This document shows, piece after piece, positions 55,646 through 64,000 of a stretch of DNA of 64,000 nucleotides. A model generated the notes under the pieces. That model made no database searches, was not told the origin of the DNA, and saw only the letters and a list, made by a program, of their open reading frames with translations. Source of the DNA: Pseudoclavibacter soli DSM 23366 (GTDB lineage Bacteria; Actinomycetota; Actinomycetes; Actinomycetales; Microbacteriaceae); assembly GCF_000423505.1 (NCBI RefSeq), contig NZ_AUIC01000006.1, forward strand, positions 48,146 to 112,145, written 5' to 3'. The translations under genes and the position numbers were made by a program. Numbering within the stretch: position 1 is the stretch's first letter; every line of letters begins with the position of its first letter.

Positions 55646-57445
55646 ATGCGCAAGTCAGGGTTTCACCGCGGGATGACCGCAGCCTTATTGGGGGCCAGTC
55701 TGTTCCTCAGCGGCTTCGCGTCTGTAGACGTCGCCGACACGGAGGCGATAAGCCCCACCACGCTCACCCCTATCCTCGCCGCATTGGACTCGGGGATCTC
55801 ACAGAGCTTTATCTCGGAAGCCCAGGCAGCTCAGATCACCCCCGTGTCACGCACAGCGGCCGGTATCGCAGCAGCAAACCCAGCGGACGATGTATCGGCT
55901 CCATCTATTGAGGACGCCGTCAACGATACGAGCTCGCTCGATGAGTGGTTAGCCGCGAATGAGCAGACGTGGACTTCCATCGACACACTGGACATGGGTT
56001 GGATCATGTCAGCCGCGGTGCAGCTGAAAGCGAATAATAACGTCGATCTGCTCTCTTCACCAGAGCTGAAGTGGAAGATCGGCCTTGCCATCGCCCAGTA
56101 CGACCCGAGCGGCGAGTACCGTCGTCTCGACAACTTCGCCGAGTACATGGGCGGAAATGAGACAAGCACCTACGACCATTTCGAACGCCCGGATGAAGAA
56201 GAGCAGACGGAGAGTCAGAAGGAGAGCTACGCGAAGACCGAGCAGCTCTACACTCTGCTCGGCAAGCTCATCGGTCTCAGCGATGAGAATGTCAAAGCAG
56301 CCTACGACATCGGCCTCAAATGGGCGCTCGGGCAGACCACCACATGCAATAGTGACGGCTCTGAGCTCAGCGGCACCAACGAGCTGGAGAAGATCTACAA
56401 CTGGTTGCAGTCCAACGCCGAGATGACGGCGGAACAGGCTTCTGGCGTGGTCGCCAACATATCAGCGGAATCAGGAGGCATTCCTTGGAAGGCTGAAATC
56501 GCCGGCGGGAGCCTGAATGTGAAATTTGGCTGGGGCATTGTTCAGTGGACAAATGCACCGGGCTCAACTGAACAGACTGGCCGTCACAGCAAAGTCCGCG
56601 ACTACGTCAAAGAGAAGCTCGGGGATAAGTTCTACACGTCTCAGTACAGCACCCCACTAGCGACAGAGGCACTGACTGCAGAGGAAATCGACCAGCTCCT
56701 CTCAGTCCAGCTCGACTACATGAAACAGGAACTCTCCACGAGCTATCAGGCGGTCTGGGACGGCATCAAATCTTCATCAAGTCCCGAGGACGCAGCCGAG
56801 ATCTGGGTCAGGCAGTATGAGCGCCCCAGAGAGATTGAGAAAGCCGTCACCGATCGGCGTAAGGCTGCCGCAGCATGGTACGCGTCCCATGGCGGGAGCG
56901 GCGCCTCCAGCTCGACCTCGAGCTCGAGCTCCACGGACTCCGGCAGCTCGTCGGTACAGACCTGCTCGGGGGGCGGCGACACCGAGGTGCCGACCTATGT
57001 GGGTGACATTGCGATGCCGTTGGCGAAACTGGAAATCAGTGACCAGTATGGAGTGCGCATACACCCCCTCAGCGGTATTCGAAAGTTCCACTATGGAATG
57101 GACTACAAGGCGGTTATTGGGACACCTGTCTACGCCATCGCCGATGGGACCGTCAAAAGTGCCGGAGCGCTGGGCACCTGCGGCATCGCGATAGAGATCT
57201 ACCACAACATCAACGGAAGCCAGATCGGCACGCGATCCTGCCATCTCAGCCAAGCACTTGTGAGCGCCGGAGATACCGTCACCAAAGGCCAACAGATTGC
57301 ATTGTCAGGCAATACCGGCGGTTCAACGGGTGCACACCTCCATTTTGAAGTTCGCACGAGTTGGTCTTTCGCGCAGGACGGATCCACTGCAGGTAACTCG
57401 GTGAATCCTGATGAGTGGTTGAAAGCACAGGGTTCAAGTGAGTGA
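55646..57445 (+). CDS. bifunctional cell-wall hydrolase (phage-lysozyme-like plus M23)
   Basis: Protein of 599 residues with a signal peptide (about 1-28). Middle domain IYNWLQSNAEMTAEQASGVVANISAESGG ... GWGIVQWT ... R (about 248-345, read in pieces) fits phage-tail-type lysozyme with the catalytic Glu near 270. After a Ser-rich linker (about 417-445) comes an M23/LytM peptidase: FHYGMDYKA (about 481-489) and HLHFEV (about 563-568) supply zinc ligands. Such two-enzyme proteins open peptidoglycan for conjugation channels in Gram-positive bacteria. Overlaps the next gene by 8 nt. Confidence 0.82.
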   Translation: MRKSGFHRGMTAALLGASLFLSGFASVDVADTEAISPTTLTPILAALDSGISQSFISEAQAAQITPVSRTAAGIAAANPADDVSAPSIEDAVNDTSSLDEWLAANEQTWTSIDTLDMGWIMSAAVQLKANNNVDLLSSPELKWKIGLAIAQYDPSGEYRRLDNFAEYMGGNETSTYDHFERPDEEEQTESQKESYAKTEQLYTLLGKLIGLSDENVKAAYDIGLKWALGQTTTCNSDGSELSGTNELEKIYNWLQSNAEMTAEQASGVVANISAESGGIPWKAEIAGGSLNVKFGWGIVQWTNAPGSTEQTGRHSKVRDYVKEKLGDKFYTSQYSTPLATEALTAEEIDQLLSVQLDYMKQELSTSYQAVWDGIKSSSSPEDAAEIWVRQYERPREIEKAVTDRRKAAAAWYASHGGSGASSSTSSSSSTDSGSSSVQTCSGGGDTEVPTYVGDIAMPLAKLEISDQYGVRIHPLSGIRKFHYGMDYKAVIGTPVYAIADGTVKSAGALGTCGIAIEIYHNINGSQIGTRSCHLSQALVSAGDTVTKGQQIALSGNTGGSTGAHLHFEVRTSWSFAQDGSTAGNSVNPDEWLKAQGSSE

Positions 57446-58199
57446 CCGTCAAGCCTCCACTTCCGTGCGACGATGGCTGGCCGGGCACAGAATTTCTGTC
57501 GGCTTGTCTGTTTTTGCACTCATTGCCTTGGTGACTGTCATTCCCGTGACGCTCAAGGCGTGTAATAGTTCTGCCGCTCAGACTGACGCTCAGCAGGGAG
57601 CCTCCGCAACAGCTGAAGTGCCAACCCCAGACACGGATGAGAGCCCAAGTGCAGACGTTTTCGAAGGATGGCAAGAAGACTCCGACTTAGAGGGCGCCAT
57701 CCCGCTGGACTCATCACAGTGGACGAGAGTCGAAGAGGCTCGCGCGGCTGCCGCATCGGGCTTCTCCTCGGCGCAGCAGCGCGCCGCCGAGATTGCCGTT
57801 CTCGCAGCGGTGCAGTACACGAGTACCGAGACCGATGAACAGCGGACGCAGCGACTCAGCAGATACTTCACAGCCGACGCTACCGGATTTGAGGGGGAGC
57901 CGACACTCAAGACCCGACTGCACGCACGCGAAGTCGGAATGCACGAAGAGGCTTATGGATGGCTCGATTCTCCCAGTAGTGCCTTCGCTCAAGTGACAGA
58001 TTATCTCGGGAATGGAATTCCATACGCACAGGTCATTGTGCCTGTTGCATACGCCGCTGAAATCACCCTTGTCGGAGATGACACCATTCTGCGCTACCCC
58101 GGCAGCGGGGTCTGGTCGGTGTGGGTGCCTTACTACCCGGAGGACGGCACTCTTGCTGTCGCGATCGACGGCCCGCGACAAGACCAGGTGGAAATATGA
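57438..58199 (+). CDS. membrane-anchored extracytoplasmic protein of the transfer module
   Basis: Protein of 253 residues, GTG start inside the previous 3' end. One membrane helix (about 19-38), disordered Thr/Asp linker (to about 85), then a folded domain of about 150 residues. The size and topology resemble VirB8/TcpC-type channel proteins, but I see no diagnostic motif. ATGA overlap with the NlpC/P60 gene. Confidence 0.55.
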   Translation: MSDRQASTSVRRWLAGHRISVGLSVFALIALVTVIPVTLKACNSSAAQTDAQQGASATAEVPTPDTDESPSADVFEGWQEDSDLEGAIPLDSSQWTRVEEARAAAASGFSSAQQRAAEIAVLAAVQYTSTETDEQRTQRLSRYFTADATGFEGEPTLKTRLHAREVGMHEEAYGWLDSPSSAFAQVTDYLGNGIPYAQVIVPVAYAAEITLVGDDTILRYPGSGVWSVWVPYYPEDGTLAVAIDGPRQDQVEI

Positions 58200-59335
58200 G
58201 TGAGAAGACCAACGGAACTACACGAAAGCGTCCTCCAGAGTCCGCCAAGCCTGCCTCGCAGCCAGCGAATATGCCGGACATCGGTGCCGTCAGGGGTCTG
58301 CCCAAAAGTGACAAGAGCCTTACACCGACCGATTCACTGGCGCGAAGGCCATCGACCAACATTGACAGAGGTTTGGGTCAGGCTACTTCGAAGCATGACG
58401 GGCAAGCAATCCGGCGGGGGAGTGCTCCCAGCTTCACTGGCACCAGTCAAGACAGCTCTTCTGAAACCGGTCTGACAGGCACCGAGACGAAGGCTCTGCC
58501 TCATGCTGAGGGCTCGGGCCAAAACCGCACGAGAACCAGTGCGCCCAGTGGGTTGGACAACCTGAAAAAGGAAGCGGTCAAGAAAGCTGCGAAAGCAGCA
58601 ATTCCCGGTGGCGCCGCGATCGACAAAGCGCCTGTATTGGGCAAGCTCTTGGACAAGGCTGCCGGGAAAGTCGCCAAAGGGATCAACGGTAAGAAGATAC
58701 TCATCCTCGCCCTTGTCCCGCTCCTGCTGTTCTTTGGCCCGATTTTCGGCGTCGCAATGCTCATCCCCAGTCTGGGACAGTCCACGACCTCGAAAACCTC
58801 CGACTCTGTAACCTCCTCTGTTGCTGAGGACGACGTCGACACCGACACACAGGACGACATCGCATCCTGTGCCACCAACGGGCAGTCCACTAAGACTGAG
58901 GACTCGAATGATGAGTGTGCCGAGGTGACGGTGGACGCATCCAATGCGAGTTCATCGGACTCCGGCGAAGAGGTGGCAACTGGCACCCGCGCCGAGATTG
59001 TAGAGTACGCCAAGTCATTACTCGGCACACCATACCTGTATGGCGGAAGTAGCCCTGAAGAGGGCGGCATGGATTGCAGCGGGTACATGGTCTACGTCTT
59101 CAAGCACTTCAATATCAGCCTCCCGCGCACAGCGGAGGAGATGAGAGACTCTGGCCGTTCCATATCCCAATCTGAGCTCCAGCCGGGTGATCTTGTGGTC
59201 TGGACAGATCATGGGCACGTGGCCATGTACGTCGGGAATAATCAGATTGTGGAGGAGCCCCGCCCTGGTAAGAGCGCGCAGCTCGTGGACATCAGGGATG
59301 CCGATGTCACTATTTTTCGAAACGTGATTGACTGA
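58196..59335 (+). CDS. NlpC/P60 peptidoglycan peptidase with membrane helix
   Basis: Protein of 379 residues. Long disordered N-terminal half (to about 125), a Lys/Ala-rich helix, a membrane helix (ILILALVPLLLFFGPIFGVAML, about 171-192), a Ser/Asp linker, and a C-terminal NlpC/P60 domain: LLGTPYLYGG, MDCSGYMVYV (catalytic Cys about 294), LQPGDLVVW and HGHVAMYV (catalytic His about 340). Likely trims wall peptides for the transfer channel. Coupled to its neighbours. Confidence 0.82.
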   Translation: MSEKTNGTTRKRPPESAKPASQPANMPDIGAVRGLPKSDKSLTPTDSLARRPSTNIDRGLGQATSKHDGQAIRRGSAPSFTGTSQDSSSETGLTGTETKALPHAEGSGQNRTRTSAPSGLDNLKKEAVKKAAKAAIPGGAAIDKAPVLGKLLDKAAGKVAKGINGKKILILALVPLLLFFGPIFGVAMLIPSLGQSTTSKTSDSVTSSVAEDDVDTDTQDDIASCATNGQSTKTEDSNDECAEVTVDASNASSSDSGEEVATGTRAEIVEYAKSLLGTPYLYGGSSPEEGGMDCSGYMVYVFKHFNISLPRTAEEMRDSGRSISQSELQPGDLVVWTDHGHVAMYVGNNQIVEEPRPGKSAQLVDIRDADVTIFRNVID

Positions 59336-59347
59336 GAAGAGGATCAC

Positions 59348-60127
<780 letters not shown>

Positions 60128-61087
60128 TCAACGGCGGCTGAGCAGGTTCCCCAGTCGTTCCAGACGGCTCACCCTGGTCAAAGCCTCGATGTCTCCCGGC
60201 CGGCTGGCTCCGCCAATTCGAGTCGCAGAGCTATCCAGCCAGATGGCTGCGCCCGGCAGGGCTCGGCTGTCAGCCCAGACCACAACGTCTCCGCCGGCGC
60301 CTCCGGTAAGTGACTCCACATTCAACAGCAGCCTTCTCGAGTCCGAGACCATGACCTCACGAACCCACAGCAGCTCGGCCCCGGCCTGCGCCGCGCCAGC
60401 GGCGAGTTTGCGCACACGGGATACACGGGACATATCCGCGACAGCGGCCAGCCATACCCATACTCCGACAGCGGCCGCGACTGCGGCAAGCGAACACAGA
60501 GCCCCTGGGACGCTGTACAGGTACCAGCTGAGCGCGACAGCAGCCGCGCTGGCCAGACGCTTCCAGCCAAGTGACCGCCAAACGGCGACGGCCACACCGA
60601 TCGCACCGAGAAGAGCCGCGGCACCGGAGAGCCCGCCTAACCGCCATGCCACGATAAACAGCACCGCGGCGACCACTGCAGCTGCCGCGGAGACAGTAGC
60701 GAGGCTGCGGATCACGCTCCCTCGATTCAGCTCGATCTTCCACACTCTCTTTGTGGGGCGAGGGTCTTGCACCGCCTCCGGGTACGAGCTGGGCTGATCC
60801 TGTGCAGCGGCGTACACGTTGGAGACGTGCTCGCTCTGGGGGTTAGGGGTGATGGGCGGCTGCTGTTGGGCGAGATGGTCGCGATCATAGCGTGCCCGGA
60901 GTTCGGGAGTACGGATCATGTTGTAGGCCGCGTTGATGCGTGCTGTCGCTGCCTCACCGTCCGGTCCGACGATGTCGGGGTGGTTCTTGCGGACCTGGGT
61001 CTTCCATGCGGCTCGGATGACATCGTCGTCGGCGTTGCGTGTGACGCCGAGAACGGCATATGGGTCGAAGTCGGGCTCGTCGTTCAC
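60128..61087 (-). CDS. J-domain membrane protein
   Basis: Protein of 319 residues. Residues about 5-65 form a J domain: DPYAVLGVTRNADDDVIRAAWKTQVRKNHPDIVG with the HPD motif near 36, which stimulates Hsp70 ATPase. Then a Gln/Pro linker and four to five hydrophobic helices (about 125-215), and a basic/beta-rich C-terminus. GTG 61087 in a GTGA overlap is chosen; ATG 61099 is the alternative. J proteins in membranes may recruit DnaK to the transfer or pilus machinery (inference). Confidence 0.72.
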   Translation of the reverse strand: MNDEPDFDPYAVLGVTRNADDDVIRAAWKTQVRKNHPDIVGPDGEAATARINAAYNMIRTPELRARYDRDHLAQQQPPITPNPQSEHVSNVYAAAQDQPSSYPEAVQDPRPTKRVWKIELNRGSVIRSLATVSAAAAVVAAVLFIVAWRLGGLSGAAALLGAIGVAVAVWRSLGWKRLASAAAVALSWYLYSVPGALCSLAAVAAAVGVWVWLAAVADMSRVSRVRKLAAGAAQAGAELLWVREVMVSDSRRLLLNVESLTGGAGGDVVVWADSRALPGAAIWLDSSATRIGGASRPGDIEALTRVSRLERLGNLLSRR

Positions 61088-61638
61088 AGTGACCCCCATG
61101 GAATGAAGTAGGCGACCTGGACAAGCAGGCACACGAGAAGTTTCAGCTCAGCAAACAGGACTGGCCGCCACGGCAGCTCGTCCCGGTGTCTGCGGTAGAT
61201 CACCAAGGAACGAATACCAGCATGAACCGCGGTAGGCAGCACGATCACTGACGCAGCCCAGAGCATCAGTGCGAAGACGGCCGAGTAGGTGGACTGACCT
61301 GCCCACAGCGCGACGCTGAACACGGATGGGACCAACGGCCACGAGATGCGCGAGCGGTACCGGATCAGCAGCTCGCGCGGAGTGTAGTCACCCCAGCTGA
61401 ACGTGCGAAGAAACGCCCGTACCCCCGTGTCTCGACGCGGGAACAGGTGGGCGTGAAGCGCCTGTCCCCATGTGGCTTTCGGCGGTTTCTTCGATGTGCC
61501 AGTGCGGGGATCAGACTTCGTCTTGGAGGTTGTGGGTGCTGCCTTCTTGGATGAAGGTGTGGTCTTAGCTTGGATCCGGCCATTTCCGCCCGTGCCCCGC
61601 CTTGCCGCAGTGTGTCTCCGGCGCTTAGTTCTGCTCAT
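61084..61638 (-). CDS. small polytopic membrane protein
   Basis: Protein of 184 residues. Very basic N-terminal tail of about 55 residues (Lys/Thr/Arg/Ser-rich), then hydrophobic helices about 101-120, 118-140 and 160-180. Likely leaderless: ATG 61638 is 10 nt behind CGCATA. Overlaps the helicase stop (ATGA) and the J-domain start (GTGA). Function unknown. Confidence 0.6.
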   Translation of the reverse strand: MSRTKRRRHTAARRGTGGNGRIQAKTTPSSKKAAPTTSKTKSDPRTGTSKKPPKATWGQALHAHLFPRRDTGVRAFLRTFSWGDYTPRELLIRYRSRISWPLVPSVFSVALWAGQSTYSAVFALMLWAASVIVLPTAVHAGIRSLVIYRRHRDELPWRPVLFAELKLLVCLLVQVAYFIPWGSL

Positions 61639-63113
61639 ACTTCAGGACTATGCGAGTTCCCTCGCTCGCCGGCAATTGCTCTCGCATCCAGATGCCGTTG
61701 AGCTCGGGTGACCGCGACGTAGGCGACCATGAATTCCTCACTGGCAGCTTTTTTACGTACCCCCGGCTCAAGTGCTTCAGTGAAGTCGTCGGCGATCCGG
61801 ACATGCCGCCACTGCCGCCCCTTGGCCTGATGGCAGGTGGTCAGCACGCACTGCGCCTGCTCTGCCGGCAGCTGCGATGCCCTCTTGACGGCGCGACGCA
61901 TCGTATCGGATCCGAACTGTTGCACCAGCTGTACCTGCCCGGCGATGTCAGGTGGGCATTCAGGTGTGTTCGCAAAGGCGACCACCTCATCCCAGTCTTT
62001 GAATGAGGCGAAGTCAGTGTCCGTGGTGAAATGTCTGCTGGTCAGCTGCTCCGAGACTTCGGCCATGCGCAGAATGCCGCGGGTTTTAGCCTCGCCCACG
62101 ATACTCACGTCGACTCCTTCTGCCTGCAGGGTGAGCATCTGCCGCACCATGCCGGCATTGGTGCGGCAGATGAAGGCATCCGGCACACGGTGACTGTCGT
62201 GGTCTCGCCAGACGCTGGAGCGCTTGTTCGTACCACGGATACGGCGATCGTCTCCGAGATGGGACAACCAGTGATTGGCCTCGTCGGCAATAGCCTGCCC
62301 AAAGCGGAAAGACTGGGTGAGTGTCTGACGTACGCCGTCGAAGCTCGCCAGCGCATCCACAGCACCACGCCAGCCGTAGAGCTGTTGGGCTGAGTCGCCG
62401 ACAGTGACGATCTGCGCTGACTGGTGCTTCAACAGGTTCACGATCACCGGATTGGCGTCCTGAGCTTCGTCGAAGAGCACGTAGTCCGCGTCAAGAACAG
62501 GATTGGTCAGCGCCCACATTTTCAGCACCATGTCGTGGGTGACCGGGGTGTCTGCCTGTAGGTCATTGGCTGTCTCCCAGATCTTTTTGGCGACGTGCAG
62601 GATTGCGTCGTTCAGGTCCGCGAGGGTTCGCTCATCGGGGGAGAGCTCGTACAGGACAGTCTGGGGGATGACGACATGCTCTACTCCGAGCTGTTGGTCG
62701 ACCGACTGGCAGAACGCTTCCACTGCGTTCAACCCCAGATGCATTACCTGCCACGACGTGATGCGTCCGAAATCCGACCCGAAGGGGGCAGCACCCCACA
62801 CTTCTTTGCGCTCCTTAGCCCCTGGTAGTTTCCCGGTCAGGCGCTGCCTTCGAGCACGCCCGAAGTGTTCATAGGCGATTGAGTGGGGCGTTCTCACTTC
62901 GGCAGTGTCCGGGAACGACCCGCGGGCGTCGCGCGCGGTGTGCGCGTTATAGGCCAGGTAGAGACCTCGCCCGGCAGCGTGCTCCGCCATTGTTCGCAGC
63001 AGTGTGGTCTTGCCGGCACCTGCGCAGGCCTCAATTGTGAGCGCTTCCTTTTTGAGGAAGACATCGAGCGCGCAGGCCTGCTCGGCGGTCAGATGCAGGT
63101 CGGAATCATTCAT
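61635..63113 (-). CDS. UvrD/Rep-type SF1 helicase
   Basis: Protein of 492 residues. Motif Q/I region ACAGAGKTTLL (about 30-40), Walker B FDEAQDANP (about 211-219), motif III VGDSAQQLYGWRGA (about 233-246), motif IV SFRFG, and C-terminal AYVAVTRAQRHLD (motif VI). Shorter than typical UvrD and closer to small replicon-borne helicases. Unwinds DNA 3'-5' in known relatives. ATG 63113 lies 9 nt behind a GCGCACA motif. Confidence 0.83.
   Translation of the reverse strand: MNDSDLHLTAEQACALDVFLKKEALTIEACAGAGKTTLLRTMAEHAAGRGLYLAYNAHTARDARGSFPDTAEVRTPHSIAYEHFGRARRQRLTGKLPGAKERKEVWGAAPFGSDFGRITSWQVMHLGLNAVEAFCQSVDQQLGVEHVVIPQTVLYELSPDERTLADLNDAILHVAKKIWETANDLQADTPVTHDMVLKMWALTNPVLDADYVLFDEAQDANPVIVNLLKHQSAQIVTVGDSAQQLYGWRGAVDALASFDGVRQTLTQSFRFGQAIADEANHWLSHLGDDRRIRGTNKRSSVWRDHDSHRVPDAFICRTNAGMVRQMLTLQAEGVDVSIVGEAKTRGILRMAEVSEQLTSRHFTTDTDFASFKDWDEVVAFANTPECPPDIAGQVQLVQQFGSDTMRRAVKRASQLPAEQAQCVLTTCHQAKGRQWRHVRIADDFTEALEPGVRKKAASEEFMVAYVAVTRAQRHLDARAIAGERGNSHSPEV
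61649..61654 (-). promoter_or_regulatory. CGCATAGTCCT leaderless promoter motif
   Basis: 10 nt before ATG 61638, inside the last codons of the helicase gene. Confidence 0.52.
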
Positions 63114-63122
63114 GCGGATACC

Positions 63123-63131
63123 TGTGCGCGG
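63123..63131 (-). promoter_or_regulatory. CCGCGCACA leaderless promoter motif (minus strand)
   Basis: 9 nt before the helicase ATG at 63113; divergent from the plus-strand copy at 63159. Confidence 0.56.
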
Positions 63132-63158
63132 GGGTCTCGACAGACAACCGCTGTGTCT

Positions 63159-63165
63159 CCGCATA
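63159..63165 (+). promoter_or_regulatory. CCGCATA leaderless promoter motif (plus strand)
   Basis: 11 nt before ATG 63177. Confidence 0.56.
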
Positions 63166-63176
63166 GTCATAGTCTG

Positions 63177-64000
63177 ATGAGCAAACTGATCGGTGTCGTA
63201 GAAATCCCCGCCATTGTCGAGCCGCTGCGCGAGGCAGGCATCACCGTCGTCACCGGCGACGGCTGGATGGCTTCTGCGCGCGCCATCCGTGACTCACGCA
63301 AGACCGCCGGAGCCTTTCCCGTGCTGGTCGGCGATGTCGCCAACCCCACGCTCCAGGCGTGGGTGAACGCCATGATCTCGCAGGGAGACACCCTCGTCAC
63401 CGTCGTCTCAGATGAGGGGCACACAGGCAATGTGACGGGCGCAGGGGAGCACTTCTCGTCAGTGAGCACCCCCGTGCCGATCGCTGACCTCCTGCCGTCC
63501 GGCCTCACCGGGATTCTGGGCACGCTGTACGCACTGGACGTGTACGCCGCCGATCAGGCACCGGAGGACGAGCTCTTTGATTTGGCCGTCGATGGGGGTG
63601 AACCAGAGCCCACGGCCAATGCGGGGCTCGACGATTTCGACTTCGCCACAACCGCCGATCCGACGCCATCAGCTGAGACGCCATCAGATCCCGTGCGCCC
63701 TGTCGATGCCCCGGCAGCACCGCAGGTGCCAACTACCCCGCAGACACCAGCCGGGCACGACTTCGAAGCCTGGAGTGTCCCCCGACCAGAACCGGTGACG
63801 GTGCCCCAGCCGCAGGCTGCCCTCATCCCGCCGTCTGCCCAGCAGACGCCCCCACCTGTCCAACCGGCCCCGGCTGAGGATACTGGCAGCGACCTGTTCA
63901 ACGCCGCGATCACACAAGTCGAGCCAGCTGCACCTGTGGATGACTTCGGTACCTTCGGCATCCCCCAGCCGGAGCCAGTCAACACACCCCGACCACAGGC
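63177..64000 (+). CDS. proline-rich protein with N-terminal alpha/beta domain, 3' end missing
   Basis: At least 274 residues; the frame is open to the window edge. Residues about 1-120 (KLIGVVEIPAIVEPLREAG... VVTGDGW... FPVLVGDV... LVTVVSDEG) look like a receiver-like alpha/beta fold, followed by a long Pro/Ala/Thr/Gln-rich linker to the edge. Receiver-like domain plus linker is seen in front of ParA/MinD-type ATPases such as TadZ/CpaE, so an ATPase may follow beyond the window (speculative). Confidence 0.6.
   Translation, partial: MSKLIGVVEIPAIVEPLREAGITVVTGDGWMASARAIRDSRKTAGAFPVLVGDVANPTLQAWVNAMISQGDTLVTVVSDEGHTGNVTGAGEHFSSVSTPVPIADLLPSGLTGILGTLYALDVYAADQAPEDELFDLAVDGGEPEPTANAGLDDFDFATTADPTPSAETPSDPVRPVDAPAAPQVPTTPQTPAGHDFEAWSVPRPEPVTVPQPQAALIPPSAQQTPPPVQPAPAEDTGSDLFNAAITQVEPAAPVDDFGTFGIPQPEPVNTPRPQ

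Noticed and set aside
59126..59135. CCCGCGCACA inside the NlpC/P60 gene
   Set aside because: Matches the promoter-like motif but no start codon follows in a useful position; treated as a coding coincidence and as a reminder that chance copies exist.

Overview
The window is high-GC (about 60%) bacterial DNA, almost certainly from an actinomycete (Actinomycetota). The evidence is codon use, GTG/TTG starts, an LAxTG-type sortase signal, LGFP-repeat secreted proteins, a one-membrane type IV pilus set without a secretin, and many genes that look leaderless. There are no ribosomal, tRNA or central-metabolism genes. Most genes are small accessory or nucleic-acid genes, and there are coupling-protein and transfer-type cell-wall genes. 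I read it as part of a large conjugative plasmid or similar mobile replicon (inference).

Layout. 0-13.6 kb: a dense set of small genes, including two ATP-grasp proteins flanking a nucleotidyltransferase, a Phd-like protein, two paralogous double-HTH proteins, an AAA+ ATPase, a 5'-nucleotidase-like HAD protein, a metallophosphoesterase and a Fic-fold protein whose motif His is Gln. 13.6-18.4 kb: a replication-relaxation-like protein, a VirD4/TraG-type coupling protein and a 1-kb hairpin-rich non-coding tract. 18.4-21.9 kb: a hypothetical gene, an NAD-dependent DNA ligase that has lost its zinc-finger cysteines, a structured intergenic element and a Dam-like methylase broken by an amber codon. 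22.2-24.1 kb: an IS605-type element (TnpA plus TnpB) that splits a host gene. 24.3-34.3 kb: mostly minus-strand accessory genes (PTH2-like, exonuclease, MmcB-like nuclease), with a TnpB-only element that splits a second gene. 34.4-39.3 kb: surface proteins (two LGFP/CshA-like paralogues and a sortase substrate). 39.4-43.9 kb: an intact Dam-like methylase, a coupled operon ending in a TetR regulator, and an oligoribonuclease-like protein. 44.0-44.8 kb: a non-coding control region with large inverted repeats, TGTCCGC repeats and an AT-rich tract, a candidate origin. 44.8-54.2 kb: a type IV pilus operon (PilB, PilC, a PilM-PilN fusion, PilO, PilT, three prepilin-like proteins, prepilin peptidase). 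54.3-60.1 kb: SSB, a membrane-anchored HNH protein and a transfer-type envelope module with two cell-wall hydrolases. 60.1-64 kb: J-domain membrane protein, SF1 helicase and a partial proline-rich protein.

The most striking feature is a short motif, CCGCATA or CCGCGCACA, found just upstream of roughly forty genes on both strands across the whole window. In about nineteen of them it sits 8-11 nt before the start codon, where the -10 element of a leaderless transcript would be. It appears to be the common promoter signal of this replicon. Gene ends very often overlap by ATGA or GTGA, so translation is coupled within short operons.

Functions are assigned by reading motifs only. No database search was run.
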